Below are positions 36,398-45,534 of a stretch of 64,000 bases of DNA, in pieces. Location of the stretch: assembly GCF_032397745.1 (NCBI RefSeq), contig NZ_CP135921.1, positions 3,224,001 through 3,288,000 of the forward strand. The letters run 5' to 3'. The translations under genes were made by a program, and so were the position numbers. The notes under the pieces are model-generated. The model searched no databases, had not been told where the DNA came from, and was given only the letters and a program-made list of their open reading frames with translations. This stretch comes from Bradyrhizobium prioriisuperbiae. Lineage in GTDB: Bacteria > Pseudomonadota > Alphaproteobacteria > Rhizobiales > Xanthobacteraceae. The first letter of the stretch is position 1, and every line of letters starts with the position of its first letter.

Positions 36398-37128
36398 TCG
36401 CCGTTCGGAAGGACGCCGTGGCAAACGACGCGCCGCCGGTGCGGCCGTCGGCAACGGAGCTTGATCGTCTGCTCGGCGATGCGTCGCCGGCGGAGATCGT
36501 GACTCAGGCGCTGAAAGTCGTCGGGCGTGACAAGCTTGCCGTGGTGTCCTCGTTTGGCACGGAATCCGCCGTACTGCTGAAAATCGTTGCCGACGTCGAT
36601 CCCGCCATTCCGGTGGTGTTTCTCGACACCGGCTGGCTGTTCCAGGAAACCCTGGATTACCGTGATACTCTGATCAGGCAGTTGGGACTGCGCGACGTGC
36701 GCACCATCCATCCGCTGCAGGACAATCTCGCCAGGCAGGATGCCGATCGCGACCTCTGGTTTTCCAAACCTGACGAGTGCTGCCGGATCCGCAAGGTCGA
36801 ACCGCTGGCGCGGGCGCTGCAGCCGTTCGACGGCTGGATCAACGGGCGCAAGCGCTTTCAGGGCGGCTTGCGTGCCACCCTGCCGGTGGTGGAAACCGAC
36901 GGCACGCGCCTGAAATTCAATCCGCTCGCCAACGTGACGCCGGACGAACTCGAGGCCGTGTTCACGGCAGCGAACCTGCCGCCGCATCCACTTGTCGCAT
37001 CCGGATTCCGCTCGGTCGGGTGTATGCCTTGCACCAGCCGCAGCGAGGATGACGAGGATGCCCGTGCCGGCCGCTGGCGTGGCCGCGACAAGACGGAATG
37101 TGGCATTCATACCGTCGCGACTTCATAG
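36394..37128 (+). CDS. cysH: Assimilatory adenylyl-sulfate (APS) reductase CysH
   Basis: Reduces activated sulfate to sulfite. The 244-aa protein has SSFGTESAVLL (PP-loop), FLDTGWLFQETLDYRD, and the iron-sulfur cysteines C129-C130 (DECCRIRKVEPL) with C210 and C213 (VGCMPCTS), plus the catalytic cysteine C236 in TECGIH. The double CC and CxxC mark the plant/rhizobial APS-using type rather than the cluster-free PAPS reductase of E. coli. It is translated with DUF934 through an ATGA overlap. Confidence 0.95.
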   Translation: MIAVRKDAVANDAPPVRPSATELDRLLGDASPAEIVTQALKVVGRDKLAVVSSFGTESAVLLKIVADVDPAIPVVFLDTGWLFQETLDYRDTLIRQLGLRDVRTIHPLQDNLARQDADRDLWFSKPDECCRIRKVEPLARALQPFDGWINGRKRFQGGLRATLPVVETDGTRLKFNPLANVTPDELEAVFTAANLPPHPLVASGFRSVGCMPCTSRSEDDEDARAGRWRGRDKTECGIHTVATS

Positions 37129-37250
37129 CATGTTGATCCAACATCGTTATGAAGAATGAAATGCGGTTTCGTTGACTTGAGTAAATTTCTCCCGGAGTTT
37201 GATCCGCGCTTTCGATGACGATGACGTTGTCGAGCTGAATGGAGATCGAG

Positions 37251-38240
37251 ATGTTGCGTCGTATTCTCCCCGTCATTGCGGGTCTGTTTTGGGCGGGATC
37301 GGCGTATGCCGCCGACATTTCATTGCTGAACGTCTCGTACGATCCCACGCGCGAGCTCTATGTGGAGTTCAACAAGGCGTTCGCCTCGGCTTATCAGAAA
37401 GAAACCGGCAAGAGCGTCGAGATCAAGCAGTCGCACGGCGGCTCGGGCTCGCAAGCGCGCAGCGTGATCGACGGCCTGCAGGCGGATGTCGTGACCCTGG
37501 CGCTGGCCTATGACATCGATGCGATCGCCAGCAAGGGCCTGCTCGACAAGGACTGGCAGAAACGACTGGCGCAGAATTCGTCGCCCTATACCTCGACCAT
37601 CGTGTTCCTCGTCCGCAAGGGCAATCCCAAGGGCATCAAGGACTGGGATGACATCATCAAGTCCGGCGTCAGTGTCATCACGCCGAATCCCAAGACCTCC
37701 GGCGGCGCACGCTGGAACTATCTCGCCGCATGGGCCTACGGCTTGAAGAAGTATGGCGGTGCGGACAAGGCGCAGGATTTCGTCGGCAAGATCTTCAAGA
37801 ACGTGCCGGTGCTGGATACCGGTGCGCGCGGCTCGACCGTGACATTCGTGGAACGCGGCGTCGGTGACGTGCTGCTGGCCTGGGAGAACGAGGCCTATCT
37901 CGCGGTCAAGGAGTTCGGCAAGGACAAGTTCGAGATCGTGGTGCCGTCGCTGTCGATCCTGGCGGAGCCGCCGGTCACCGTTGTCGACAAGGTCGTCGAC
38001 AAAAAGGGCACCCGCGACCCGGCCAATGCTTACCTGAGCTACTGGTACACCAAGGAAGGCCAGGAGATCGCGGCGCGCAACTTCTATCGTCCCCGCGATC
38101 CGGAGATTGCCAAGAAGTACGCCGATTCCTTTGCAAAGGTCGATCTCGTCACCATCGACGACGTGTTCGGCGGCTGGACCAAGGCCCAGAAGGAACACTT
38201 CGGCGACGGCGGCGTGTTCGACCAGATCTACAAGAACTGA
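37251..38240 (+). CDS. Periplasmic sulfate-binding protein (operon 2)
   Basis: Sbp/CysP-family receptor of about 329 aa from ATG 37251, which GGAG precedes by 7 bp. Signal peptide [20 protein letters not shown], then [58 protein letters not shown] and [20 protein letters not shown]. Sequence is clearly related to the receptor at 28491 but diverged, so the two may differ in affinity or in sulfate versus thiosulfate use. Confidence 0.93.
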   Translation: MLRRILPVIAGLFWAGSAYAADISLLNVSYDPTRELYVEFNKAFASAYQKETGKSVEIKQSHGGSGSQARSVIDGLQADVVTLALAYDIDAIASKGLLDKDWQKRLAQNSSPYTSTIVFLVRKGNPKGIKDWDDIIKSGVSVITPNPKTSGGARWNYLAAWAYGLKKYGGADKAQDFVGKIFKNVPVLDTGARGSTVTFVERGVGDVLLAWENEAYLAVKEFGKDKFEIVVPSLSILAEPPVTVVDKVVDKKGTRDPANAYLSYWYTKEGQEIAARNFYRPRDPEIAKKYADSFAKVDLVTIDDVFGGWTKAQKEHFGDGGVFDQIYKN

Positions 38241-38264
38241 TCGTTCGGAACGGGTGAGGGCATC

Positions 38265-39101
38265 GTGAGCGGGACATCGAGGCGGAGCGTATTGCCGGGA
38301 TTCGGTCTGACCATGGGTCTGACCCTGACCTGGCTCTCCGTTTTGATTTTGATCCCGCTCGCGGGTCTGTTCATCAAGACCACCGAACTGTCGCTCGCGC
38401 AGTTTGTCGGCATCATCACCAGCCCCCGCACACTGCACGCGCTGGTGGTGTCGTTCGGGCTCGCCTTCGCGGCCGCGATCGTCAATCTCATCGCCGGGGT
38501 GCTCGTGGTGTGGGCGCTGGTGCGTTATCGCTTTCCCGGCCAGCGGCTGTTCGATGCCATCGTCGATATTCCCTTCGCGCTGCCGACGGCGGTGGCCGGC
38601 GTGGCGCTGACGGCGCTGTTCGCCGAAAAAGGCTGGCTCGGCGCCCCATTGGCATCGCTTGGGATCAAAGTGGCGTTCACGCCGCTTGGCATTTTCATTG
38701 CCATGATTTTTATCGGCATCCCATTCGTGGTGCGCACGGTGCAGCCGGTGCTGATCGATCTCGAAGCCGAACTCGAGGAAGCCGCCGCCAGTCTCGGCGC
38801 CAATCGCTGGCAGATCATCACCCGCGTGATTCTGCCCAGTCTCACGCCCGCGATCCTCACCGGCTTTGCGCTGGCATTCGCGCGCGCGGTCGGCGAATAC
38901 GGCTCGGTGATCTTTATCGCCGGCAACCTGCCCAATGTGTCCGAGATCGCGCCGCTGCTGATCGTGATCCGGCTGTCGGAGTATCGTTATGCGGATGCGA
39001 CCGCGATTGCGGTGGTGATGCTGGTGGTCGCGTTCCTGATCATTTTCATGATCAATCGCATCCAGCGCTGGGCGCAGGTTCGCGCCGCGGCAATCAGTTG
39101 A
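38265..39101 (+). CDS. cysT: Sulfate ABC transporter permease CysT (operon 2)
   Basis: Inner-membrane permease of 278 aa with GTG start. It has [41 protein letters not shown], the ATPase-contact loop [19 protein letters not shown] and [19 protein letters not shown]. It lies 24 bp after the binding-protein gene and 7 bp before cysW, in the complete cysPTWA order. Confidence 0.93.
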   Translation: MSGTSRRSVLPGFGLTMGLTLTWLSVLILIPLAGLFIKTTELSLAQFVGIITSPRTLHALVVSFGLAFAAAIVNLIAGVLVVWALVRYRFPGQRLFDAIVDIPFALPTAVAGVALTALFAEKGWLGAPLASLGIKVAFTPLGIFIAMIFIGIPFVVRTVQPVLIDLEAELEEAAASLGANRWQIITRVILPSLTPAILTGFALAFARAVGEYGSVIFIAGNLPNVSEIAPLLIVIRLSEYRYADATAIAVVMLVVAFLIIFMINRIQRWAQVRAAAIS

Positions 39102-39108
39102 GTGCCGC

Positions 39109-40044
39109 ATGACCCTCGTTGACACCCGTCCCCTCCCTGCCGAAGCAGAGACCGCGCCCATCATTGAGAGCGCGGCACCGGTCGTGATCCGCACGGCGCC
39201 GCTGGCGCAGCTTAATTCGCGCACCGAACCGCGCTGGATTCGCTTGTCGATCATCGGCTTTGCAGTGGTCTTCCTGTCGATTTTCGTCGTGGCGCCGTTG
39301 CTTCTGGTGTTTGCCTCGGCGTTTTCCAAAGGCGTCGGGGAATATCTGGCGGCGCTGTCGGCATCGGAAGCGCTCGCGGCTATCAAGCTGACGCTGCTGG
39401 TCGCCTCGATTTCGGTGAGCCTCAATCTGGTGTTCGGCCTGATGGCGGCCTGGGCGATCGCGAAGTTCGAATTTCGCGGCAAGACGCTCCTGATCACCCT
39501 GATCGACCTGCCGTTCTCCGTCAGTCCCGTGATCTCCGGGCTGGTGTTCGTGCTGCTGTTCGGCGCCCAGGGTTATTTCGGCCCCTGGCTGCAGGATCAC
39601 AATCTGCAGATCCTGTTTGCGCCGCCCGCCATCATTCTCGCCACCACCTTCGTGACGTTTCCGTTCGTGGCGCGCGAACTGATCCCGCTGATGCAGGAAC
39701 AGGGCACCCAGGAAGAGGAAGCGGCGATCTCGCTGGGCGCCTCGGGCTGGCGCACGTTCTGGCGGGTCACGTTCCCCAACATCAAATGGGGCGTGCTCTA
39801 CGGCGTGCTGCTGTGTAACGCTCGGGCGATGGGTGAATTCGGCGCGGTGTCGGTGGTCTCGGGCCACATTCGCGGTGAAACCAATACCATGCCGCTGCTG
39901 GTCGAAATCCTGTATAACGAGTATCAGATGGTGGCGGCGTTTGCGATCGCATCGCTGCTGGCGTTTCTGGCTTTGATCACACTGATCGTGAAGACGGTCC
40001 TCGAAGGACAGCTCGCAGAGGGAAAGCAATCAAGTGACGATTGA
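39109..40044 (+). CDS. cysW: Sulfate ABC transporter permease CysW (operon 2)
   Basis: Permease partner of CysT, 311 aa, with a longer hydrophilic N-terminus than usual (about 40 residues before the first helix [20 protein letters not shown]). Conserved parts are [59 protein letters not shown] and [20 protein letters not shown]. Its end overlaps the GTG start of cysA by 11 bp. Confidence 0.93.
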   Translation: MTLVDTRPLPAEAETAPIIESAAPVVIRTAPLAQLNSRTEPRWIRLSIIGFAVVFLSIFVVAPLLLVFASAFSKGVGEYLAALSASEALAAIKLTLLVASISVSLNLVFGLMAAWAIAKFEFRGKTLLITLIDLPFSVSPVISGLVFVLLFGAQGYFGPWLQDHNLQILFAPPAIILATTFVTFPFVARELIPLMQEQGTQEEEAAISLGASGWRTFWRVTFPNIKWGVLYGVLLCNARAMGEFGAVSVVSGHIRGETNTMPLLVEILYNEYQMVAAFAIASLLAFLALITLIVKTVLEGQLAEGKQSSDD

Positions 40045-41083
40045 GGTCCGCAATATCGTGAAGAAGTACGGAGCCTTCGCGGCTCTGGACAATGTCGACC
40101 TCAAGGTCGACACCGGCGAACTCCTGGCGCTGCTCGGCCCGTCGGGCTCCGGCAAGACGTCGCTGCTGCGCATCATCGCGGGGCTGGACTGGCCCGATGC
40201 CGGCAGTGTCAGCTTCGATGGCGAGGATGCGCTGGCGCGCGGCGCCGGCGAGCGTCATGTCGGCTTTGTGTTCCAGCACTACGCGCTGTTCCGCCACATG
40301 AGCGTGTTCGAGAACGTGGCCTTCGGCCTGCGGGTGCAGCCGCGCGCGGTGCGCAAGAGCGAGGCCGATATCCGCAAGCGGGTCAAGGAGCTGCTCGATC
40401 TGGTGCAGCTGGACTGGCTGGCCAACCGTTATCCGAGCCAGCTCTCCGGCGGCCAGCGCCAGCGCATTGCGCTCGCGCGCGCGCTGGCGATCGAGCCGCG
40501 TATCCTGCTGCTCGACGAGCCGTTCGGCGCGCTCGACGCCAAGGTACGCAAGGAGCTGCGGCGCTGGCTGCGGCAGTTGCATGACGAAATTCACGTGACG
40601 TCGATCTTCGTCACCCACGACCAGGAAGAAGCATTGGAAGTCGCCAACCGCGTGGTGGTGATGGACAAGGGCAAGATCGAGCAGATCGGCTCGCCCAGTG
40701 ATGTCTATGACAATCCGGCCACCGCCTTCGTCCACGGTTTCATCGGCGAATCCATCGTGCTGCCGGTGCAGGTCAGCGACGGCCGTATCAGCCTCGGCGA
40801 CAGGGTGCTCGACATCGAGTCGCGCGATGCAGTTTCGGGTCCGTCCAAACTGTTCATCCGGCGGCATGACGTGGTGGTCGGCCCGGCTGGCAGCGGTGCG
40901 CTGCAAGGCGCGGTGAAGCATGTGCGCGCATTCGGCCCGACCCAGCGCGCCGACATCGCGCTGCAGACCGATGGCGACGAGACCCTGATCGAGATCGATG
41001 CGCCGCGAGACCGCGATCTGAAACCCGGCGACATCGTCGGCCTGCAGCCGAAGCGCTATCGGATTTTCGGCGCCCAGGCCTGA
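40034..41083 (+). CDS. cysA: Sulfate ABC transporter ATP-binding protein CysA
   Basis: Cytoplasmic ATPase of sulfate import, 349 aa, GTG start. Walker A GPSGSGKT at residues 35-42, signature [15 protein letters not shown], Walker [13 protein letters not shown], and a C-terminal TOBE-like regulatory domain after about residue 240. It is the only sulfate-type ATPase in the window, so it may also energise the CysTW pair of operon 1. Confidence 0.95.
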   Translation: MTIEVRNIVKKYGAFAALDNVDLKVDTGELLALLGPSGSGKTSLLRIIAGLDWPDAGSVSFDGEDALARGAGERHVGFVFQHYALFRHMSVFENVAFGLRVQPRAVRKSEADIRKRVKELLDLVQLDWLANRYPSQLSGGQRQRIALARALAIEPRILLLDEPFGALDAKVRKELRRWLRQLHDEIHVTSIFVTHDQEEALEVANRVVVMDKGKIEQIGSPSDVYDNPATAFVHGFIGESIVLPVQVSDGRISLGDRVLDIESRDAVSGPSKLFIRRHDVVVGPAGSGALQGAVKHVRAFGPTQRADIALQTDGDETLIEIDAPRDRDLKPGDIVGLQPKRYRIFGAQA

Positions 41084-41090
41084 CGTGGCA

Positions 41091-41121
41091 CTCGGCCGGG
41101 CCGGGAACCGGCTCGGCCGAG
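41091..41121 (+). terminator. GC-rich hairpin after cysA
   Basis: CTCGGCCGGGCCGG and CCGGCTCGGCCGAG pair at 13 of 14 positions around GAA, just after the cysA stop. There is no T-run, so termination strength is uncertain. Confidence 0.5.
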
Positions 41122-41225
41122 CCGGTCTCTGTTCGCTATTTATCCGTTCACTATTCAGCCACGGTTGGTGTGCAACAACGATTCTCGTTTTGAGCGGCTG
41201 ACGGGCCGCCGCGGGGGTTGTTTCA

Positions 41226-41744
41226 ATGTTGCGTGCCACTTTGGCGGTCACCATCCTGGCCGGCATCTTTGTCCTGGGCGGCTGTGCCGCCGACCGCGAT
41301 GTGCCGCCGGAACAGCCCGCCTTCTATCTCAGCATGGCTCATGGCGGCGCCAAGCTCGATGCGGCCGTCGCCGCCTCGATGATTTCCGGCTACCGCAAGA
41401 ATAACGGGCTTGGCGCGGTTGAGGTCGATCCGGTGCTGATGCAGGCGGCCGAAGCCCAGTCCCAGGTCATGGCGAGCCGCAACAAGCTCGACCACAACGT
41501 CACCGGCCCGCTCGGCAAGCGGATCAAGGCCGTGGGCTATGACGCCAAGGTGGCGGTCGAAAACGTATCGGCCGGGTATCATACGCTGGCGGAAGCCTTT
41601 TCCGGCTGGCGGGACTCGCCGCCCCATAAGGCCAATATGCTGAACGGCGGTGTCACAAAACTGGGCATTGCCGCGAGTTATGCTCCGAACACGAAATACA
41701 AGGTGTTCTGGACCCTCATTCTGGCGGCACCGGACAGCAAATAG
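41226..41744 (+). CDS. CAP/SCP-domain lipoprotein
   Basis: 172-aa exported protein. The signal LAVTILAGIFVLGGCAADRD carries a lipobox (LGGC), so it is probably anchored to a membrane as a lipoprotein. The CAP (cysteine-rich secretory/PR-1) domain follows: SGYRKNNGLGAVEVDPVLMQAAEAQS (in parts), NKLDHNVTGPLGKRIKAVGY, AVENVSAGYHTLAEAFSGWRDSPPHKANML and LGIAASYAPNTKYKVFWTLI. Bacterial members are mostly uncharacterised and bind cell-wall or lipid ligands. Confidence 0.9.
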   Translation: MLRATLAVTILAGIFVLGGCAADRDVPPEQPAFYLSMAHGGAKLDAAVAASMISGYRKNNGLGAVEVDPVLMQAAEAQSQVMASRNKLDHNVTGPLGKRIKAVGYDAKVAVENVSAGYHTLAEAFSGWRDSPPHKANMLNGGVTKLGIAASYAPNTKYKVFWTLILAAPDSK

Positions 41745-41793
41745 CCCGCCTTTTTGAGCGATTCTTGCAGGAAACCTGGGAGTCGATTGACGA

Positions 41794-41871
41794 CTAGTGC
41801 CCCCGCATCCGAAGTTCTGATAACTTGCTGAATCTTCTCACATGAACTTCGGATGCGAAAAGGGGCACTAG
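41794..41871. repeat. Structured palindromic element 1
   Basis: Outer arms CTAGTGCCCC/GGGGCACTAG (10 bp) and inner arms CGCATCCGAAGTTC/GAACTTCGGATGCG (14 bp) pair perfectly, separated by an AAAA bulge on the right side only, around a 26-base loop. Read on the minus strand it has the same layout as element 2. Confidence 0.85.
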
Positions 41872-41885
41872 AAAAATTTAAAAAT

Positions 41886-41963
41886 CTGGTGCCGCTTGTC
41901 GATCTGAAGTTCCTGGGTGACTTTGCAGCGAGTGGTGCAGGAACTTCAGATCGGCGGCACCAG
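41886..41963. repeat. Structured palindromic element 2, inverted relative to element 1
   Basis: Outer arms CTGGTGCCGC/GCGGCACCAG (10 bp) and inner arms CGATCTGAAGTTCCTG/CAGGAACTTCAGATCG (16 bp) pair perfectly, with a TTGT bulge on the left side only and a 22-base loop. Differences from element 1 are compensated on the opposite arm. Confidence 0.85.
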
Positions 41964-42017
41964 TGAACTGACGCCACCCTGATCCTGTCCTACAACATTT
42001 TCTTTTTGTTGGGTTTC

Positions 42018-43184
42018 ATGGATTCTCCTTCGTCTTCATCTCCATCCGCGGCAACCATACCGGCTCAGGCTCAGCGCGTTCTCGTCCTGCAGGGCGGCGG
42101 TGCACTCGGGTCCTATCAGGCGGGCGCCTATGAGGCGCTCTGCCGGCATGATTTTGAGCCTGACTGGGTCGCCGGCATCTCCATCGGTGCCATCAACTCC
42201 GCGATCATTGCCGGCAATCCCAGGGAAAAGCGGCTGACGCGGCTGCGCGAGTTCTGGGAGATGGTGTCGGCCTCGGTGCCGTGGCAACCGCTGCTGTCCG
42301 GCGATCATGCCCGCACCGCCTTTAACGAGACCAGTGCCGCAATGATCGCGACCTTCGGCGTGCCCGGCTTCTTCATGCCGCGGATTCCGCCGGCGCTGTT
42401 GTGGCCGCTCGGCAGCCAGCAGTCGCTGAGTTTCTACGACACCACCCCGCTGCGCGAGACGCTGGAGCGGCTGGTGGATTTCGACTTGCTCAACGACAAG
42501 AGCAAGCGGATCCGCCTCAGTGTCGGTGCGGTCAACGTCAAGACCGGTAACTTCACCTACTTCGACAACGCGCTGCAGGATATCCACCCCGAACACATCA
42601 TGGCCTCGGGCGCCCTGCCGCCCGGCTTTCCCGCCATCGAAATCGACGGCGAATTCTACTGGGATGGCGGTGTCGCCTCCAACACGCCGCTGGATTATGT
42701 GCTGGATCAGGCGCAGCGAACGGATCTGCTGATTTTTCAGGCCGATCTGTTCAGCGCACGCGGGCCGCTGCCGAGCACGCTGCTGGAAGCATCGGAGCGC
42801 GAGAAGGACATTCGCTATTCCAGCCGCACGCGGCTGAACACCGACATGAACAAGAAGATCCACGACGCCCGCCTGGCCGTGCGGCGTCTGATCGCGAAAC
42901 TGCCGGCCGATCTGCGGAACGATCCGGACGTGATCTTCCTGAACGAGGCGGCCAAGGAAAACACCGTCACTGTCGTGCATCTGATCTACAAGAGCAAGAA
43001 TTTCGAGACCTCGTCGAAGGACTACGATTTCTCGCACTTCGCGATGCAGGAGCACTGGAAGGCCGGCGCGACCGACGTCGATCTCTCGATGCGCCATCCC
43101 GAATGGCTGCGGCGGCCGCAGAATGGCGAGACCATGGTGACTTACGATCTCACCGGAGACGATTCCCCAGAGCCGGGTGAATAA
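42018..43184 (+). CDS. Patatin-like phospholipase
   Basis: 388-aa lipid acyl hydrolase. The oxyanion motif GGGALGSYQAG, the nucleophile GISIGAINSA (GxSxG) and the catalytic DGG in YWDGGVASNTPLDYVL are all present. The C-terminal third (about 270-388), with SSRTRLNTDMNKKIHDAR and YDFSHFAMQEHWKAG, fits the DUF3734 extension found on alphaproteobacterial patatins. No signal peptide. It lies 12 bp before the hydroxybutyrate dehydrogenase gene, so the pair is probably co-transcribed and may act in turnover of lipid or PHB stores. Confidence 0.92.
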   Translation: MDSPSSSSPSAATIPAQAQRVLVLQGGGALGSYQAGAYEALCRHDFEPDWVAGISIGAINSAIIAGNPREKRLTRLREFWEMVSASVPWQPLLSGDHARTAFNETSAAMIATFGVPGFFMPRIPPALLWPLGSQQSLSFYDTTPLRETLERLVDFDLLNDKSKRIRLSVGAVNVKTGNFTYFDNALQDIHPEHIMASGALPPGFPAIEIDGEFYWDGGVASNTPLDYVLDQAQRTDLLIFQADLFSARGPLPSTLLEASEREKDIRYSSRTRLNTDMNKKIHDARLAVRRLIAKLPADLRNDPDVIFLNEAAKENTVTVVHLIYKSKNFETSSKDYDFSHFAMQEHWKAGATDVDLSMRHPEWLRRPQNGETMVTYDLTGDDSPEPGE

Positions 43185-43196
43185 CAGGAGCTGACG

Positions 43197-43985
43197 ATGG
43201 TTGACTTGAAGGGCAAGACTGCGGCGGTCACGGGTTCGACCAGCGGCATTGGACTTGCGATCGCGCGAACGATGGCGAAGGCGGGTGCCAACATCGTCAT
43301 CAACGGCATGGGCGATCCGGTTGCAATCGAGAAGGAGCGGGCCGGCATCGAAACCGATTTCGGCGTCAAGTGCGCCTACTCTCCGGCGGACATGACCAAA
43401 CCAGCCGAGATCGCGGAATTCATCGCGCTCGGTGAGAAAACCTTCGGCTCGGTCGACATTCTGGTGAACAACGCTGGCATTCAATTCGTTGCGCCGATCG
43501 AAGAGTTTCCGATCGAGAAGTGGGACGCGATCATCGCGATTAACCTGTCGGCGGCGTTCCACGCCATCCGCGCCGTGGTTCCCGGCATGAAGAAGCGGCA
43601 GTGGGGCCGCATCATCAGCACGGCGTCCGCGCATTCGCTGGTGGCTTCTCCGTTCAAGTCGGCCTATGTGTCGGCCAAGCACGCGATCGCCGGTCTGACC
43701 AAGACGGTGGCGCTCGAAGTCGCGACCTCGAAAATCACCTGCAACTGCGTCAGCCCGGGTTATGTCTGGACGCCGCTGGTCGAGCACCAGATTCCGGAGA
43801 CCATGAAAGCGCGCAACATGACCAAGGAGCAGGTCATCAACGACGTCCTGCTCGACGCCCAGCCGACCAAGGAGTTCGTGACGTCGGAGCAGGTGGCGGC
43901 GCTGATGCTCTATCTCTGCAGCGACGACGCGGCCCAGATCACCGGCACCAACCTGTCGATCGACGGCGGCTGGACGGCGGAGTAA
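43197..43985 (+). CDS. bdhA: 3-Hydroxybutyrate dehydrogenase
   Basis: Short-chain dehydrogenase of 262 aa, oxidising D-3-hydroxybutyrate to acetoacetate with NAD. It has the nucleotide site TGSTSGIGLAIARTMA, VNNAGIQFVAPIEEFP, the catalytic Ser-Tyr-Lys set in STASAHSLVASPFKSAYVSAKH (in parts) and the family end DGGWTAE. QVAALMLYLCSDDAAQITG is also typical of BdhA. A strong terminator follows. Confidence 0.93.
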   Translation: MVDLKGKTAAVTGSTSGIGLAIARTMAKAGANIVINGMGDPVAIEKERAGIETDFGVKCAYSPADMTKPAEIAEFIALGEKTFGSVDILVNNAGIQFVAPIEEFPIEKWDAIIAINLSAAFHAIRAVVPGMKKRQWGRIISTASAHSLVASPFKSAYVSAKHAIAGLTKTVALEVATSKITCNCVSPGYVWTPLVEHQIPETMKARNMTKEQVINDVLLDAQPTKEFVTSEQVAALMLYLCSDDAAQITGTNLSIDGGWTAE

Positions 43986-44015
43986 GGCGGCAGGCCATAT
44001 TTCACGTGATATCGA

Positions 44016-44048
44016 GCCTGATCCAATTCGTTTGGATCAGGCTTTTTT
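44016..44048 (+). terminator. Terminator after bdhA
   Basis: GCCTGATCCAA and TTGGATCAGGC form an 11-bp stem with a 5-base loop followed by TTTTTT. Confidence 0.9.
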
Positions 44049-45427
44049 CATGATTTGGATTTGCCGAAGGCGAGCACGTGCAGACCGAGGCGCTGGCGGG
44101 TGATCCAGAACAGCAGCACTGTTTCAAAGATCAGCGACAGCGAGGTCGCGGCCGCCGCGCCATACCCGCCATAATGCGGCACCAGCAGCAGGCACAGCAC
44201 CACATTCATCACAAACGCCAGCGCATAGGCCAGCGCACAGACGTGCTGATGTCCCAGCATGTTGAGCAGGCGTTCCACCGGGCCGATTGCCGAGCGGGCG
44301 ACGAGGCCGATCGCGGCCACAAACATGATGCCATAGCCGCCGGTGAACTGCGGGCCGAACAGCCAGAGCAGCGGCTCGCCCAGCGCCAGCAGCACCAGCG
44401 TCGCCGCCAGCGACGGCCAGAACGTCCATTTGATCGCATGGGCCACATAGGCCGATAGCCGCTCTTTGTCGCCGGCGGTGTGATACTCGCTGAAGCGATG
44501 CGCCGTGGTCGCCGACATCGCGTAGTGAATGAACGACACCAGCGCCAGCGTCTTCACCACGGCGAAATAGACGCCGACGTCCTCGGACGAGCGGAACTGC
44601 TGCAGCATCAGCACGTCGGTGTAGGACAACAGCAGGTAAAAGCTCTCGACCAGCATGATCGGCAGCGACACCGCCAGCCAGTTCTTGACGGCATAAGCCT
44701 TCGGTCCGGGATCGACGGTGGTGGCGAGGCGGCGGTTCAGCACCGTCATCTGCCCGATCATGGCGATCCAGACCGCGGCGACGCTGGCCAGCATGGCGTC
44801 GACGGCAGTGAGTTTGAGACCCAGCGCGAACGCACCGGCGGTGAAACCAATGATCAGGGATTGCCGCACCACGAACTGCGGCATCAGGCCCAGCCGCATC
44901 CAGTCGTGCGAGCGCGCCAACCCGTCCTGCACGTTGGCGACCACGAAAGCCGGCAACGTCAGGCAACCGATATAGAGCGGCAGCACGGTGTCGGCATTGA
45001 TCCATGGCGAGGCCAGTTTGACGGCACCCGCCAGCAGCAGCGACACCGTCAAGGACACCGCGAATGTCAGCCAGCGGCTGCCGGACAGGAAGCCGCGCAG
45101 CAGCGCGTGTTGGTTGGCGGCGCGATATTCGGGAATCAGCTTCTGTGCGGAGACCGCTATGCCGAAGTCCATCATGCTGCCCAGCAGCAGCACCCAGGTC
45201 CAGACATAGACATAGACGCCGTAGTCGGAGGTGCCCATCCAGCGCGCCAGCAGCACCTGGGACAGGTAGGCGAGCCCGGCGCTGAATACGCGGATGATGA
45301 AGACCGTGCCGGCAAGCCGTTTGGTGAGCGAGGCTTCGTGCGAATCGCCGCCACCGAGAAGCGCACGCAGCCGCGCCAGCAGGCCGGCGGATTCCGGGTT
45401 TGTCGTCTCGGTGTCGATCACGGCCAC
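44048..45427 (-). CDS. Polysaccharide flippase (Wzx/MATE-like)
   Basis: Polytopic membrane protein of about 459 aa with 12 or more helices, of the polysaccharide biosynthesis (RfbX/Wzx) type, probably flipping lipid-linked sugars across the inner membrane. Visible parts: AGLAYLSQVLLARWMGTSDYG, FGIAVSAQKLIPEYRA, LAVSLPIMLVESFYLLLSYTDVLML (in parts), VGPVERLLNMLGHQHV-like text and NVVLCLLLVPHYGGYGAAAATS. GTG 45427 is chosen because GGAG lies 9 bp before it; a TTG at 45433 is too close to that site. No glycosyltransferases adjoin it. Confidence 0.85.
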   Translation of the reverse strand: MAVIDTETTNPESAGLLARLRALLGGGDSHEASLTKRLAGTVFIIRVFSAGLAYLSQVLLARWMGTSDYGVYVYVWTWVLLLGSMMDFGIAVSAQKLIPEYRAANQHALLRGFLSGSRWLTFAVSLTVSLLLAGAVKLASPWINADTVLPLYIGCLTLPAFVVANVQDGLARSHDWMRLGLMPQFVVRQSLIIGFTAGAFALGLKLTAVDAMLASVAAVWIAMIGQMTVLNRRLATTVDPGPKAYAVKNWLAVSLPIMLVESFYLLLSYTDVLMLQQFRSSEDVGVYFAVVKTLALVSFIHYAMSATTAHRFSEYHTAGDKERLSAYVAHAIKWTFWPSLAATLVLLALGEPLLWLFGPQFTGGYGIMFVAAIGLVARSAIGPVERLLNMLGHQHVCALAYALAFVMNVVLCLLLVPHYGGYGAAAATSLSLIFETVLLFWITRQRLGLHVLAFGKSKS

Positions 45428-45534
45428 TATCAATCGCTCCGCCGGTGCTTTCGCGGCGGTCTCTGCCTTATCAACCCTTCGTTAAGATTTGGTTGGGTGG
45501 GAAACCGTTCGGGGTCCGAGCGGATCCCGGAAGA

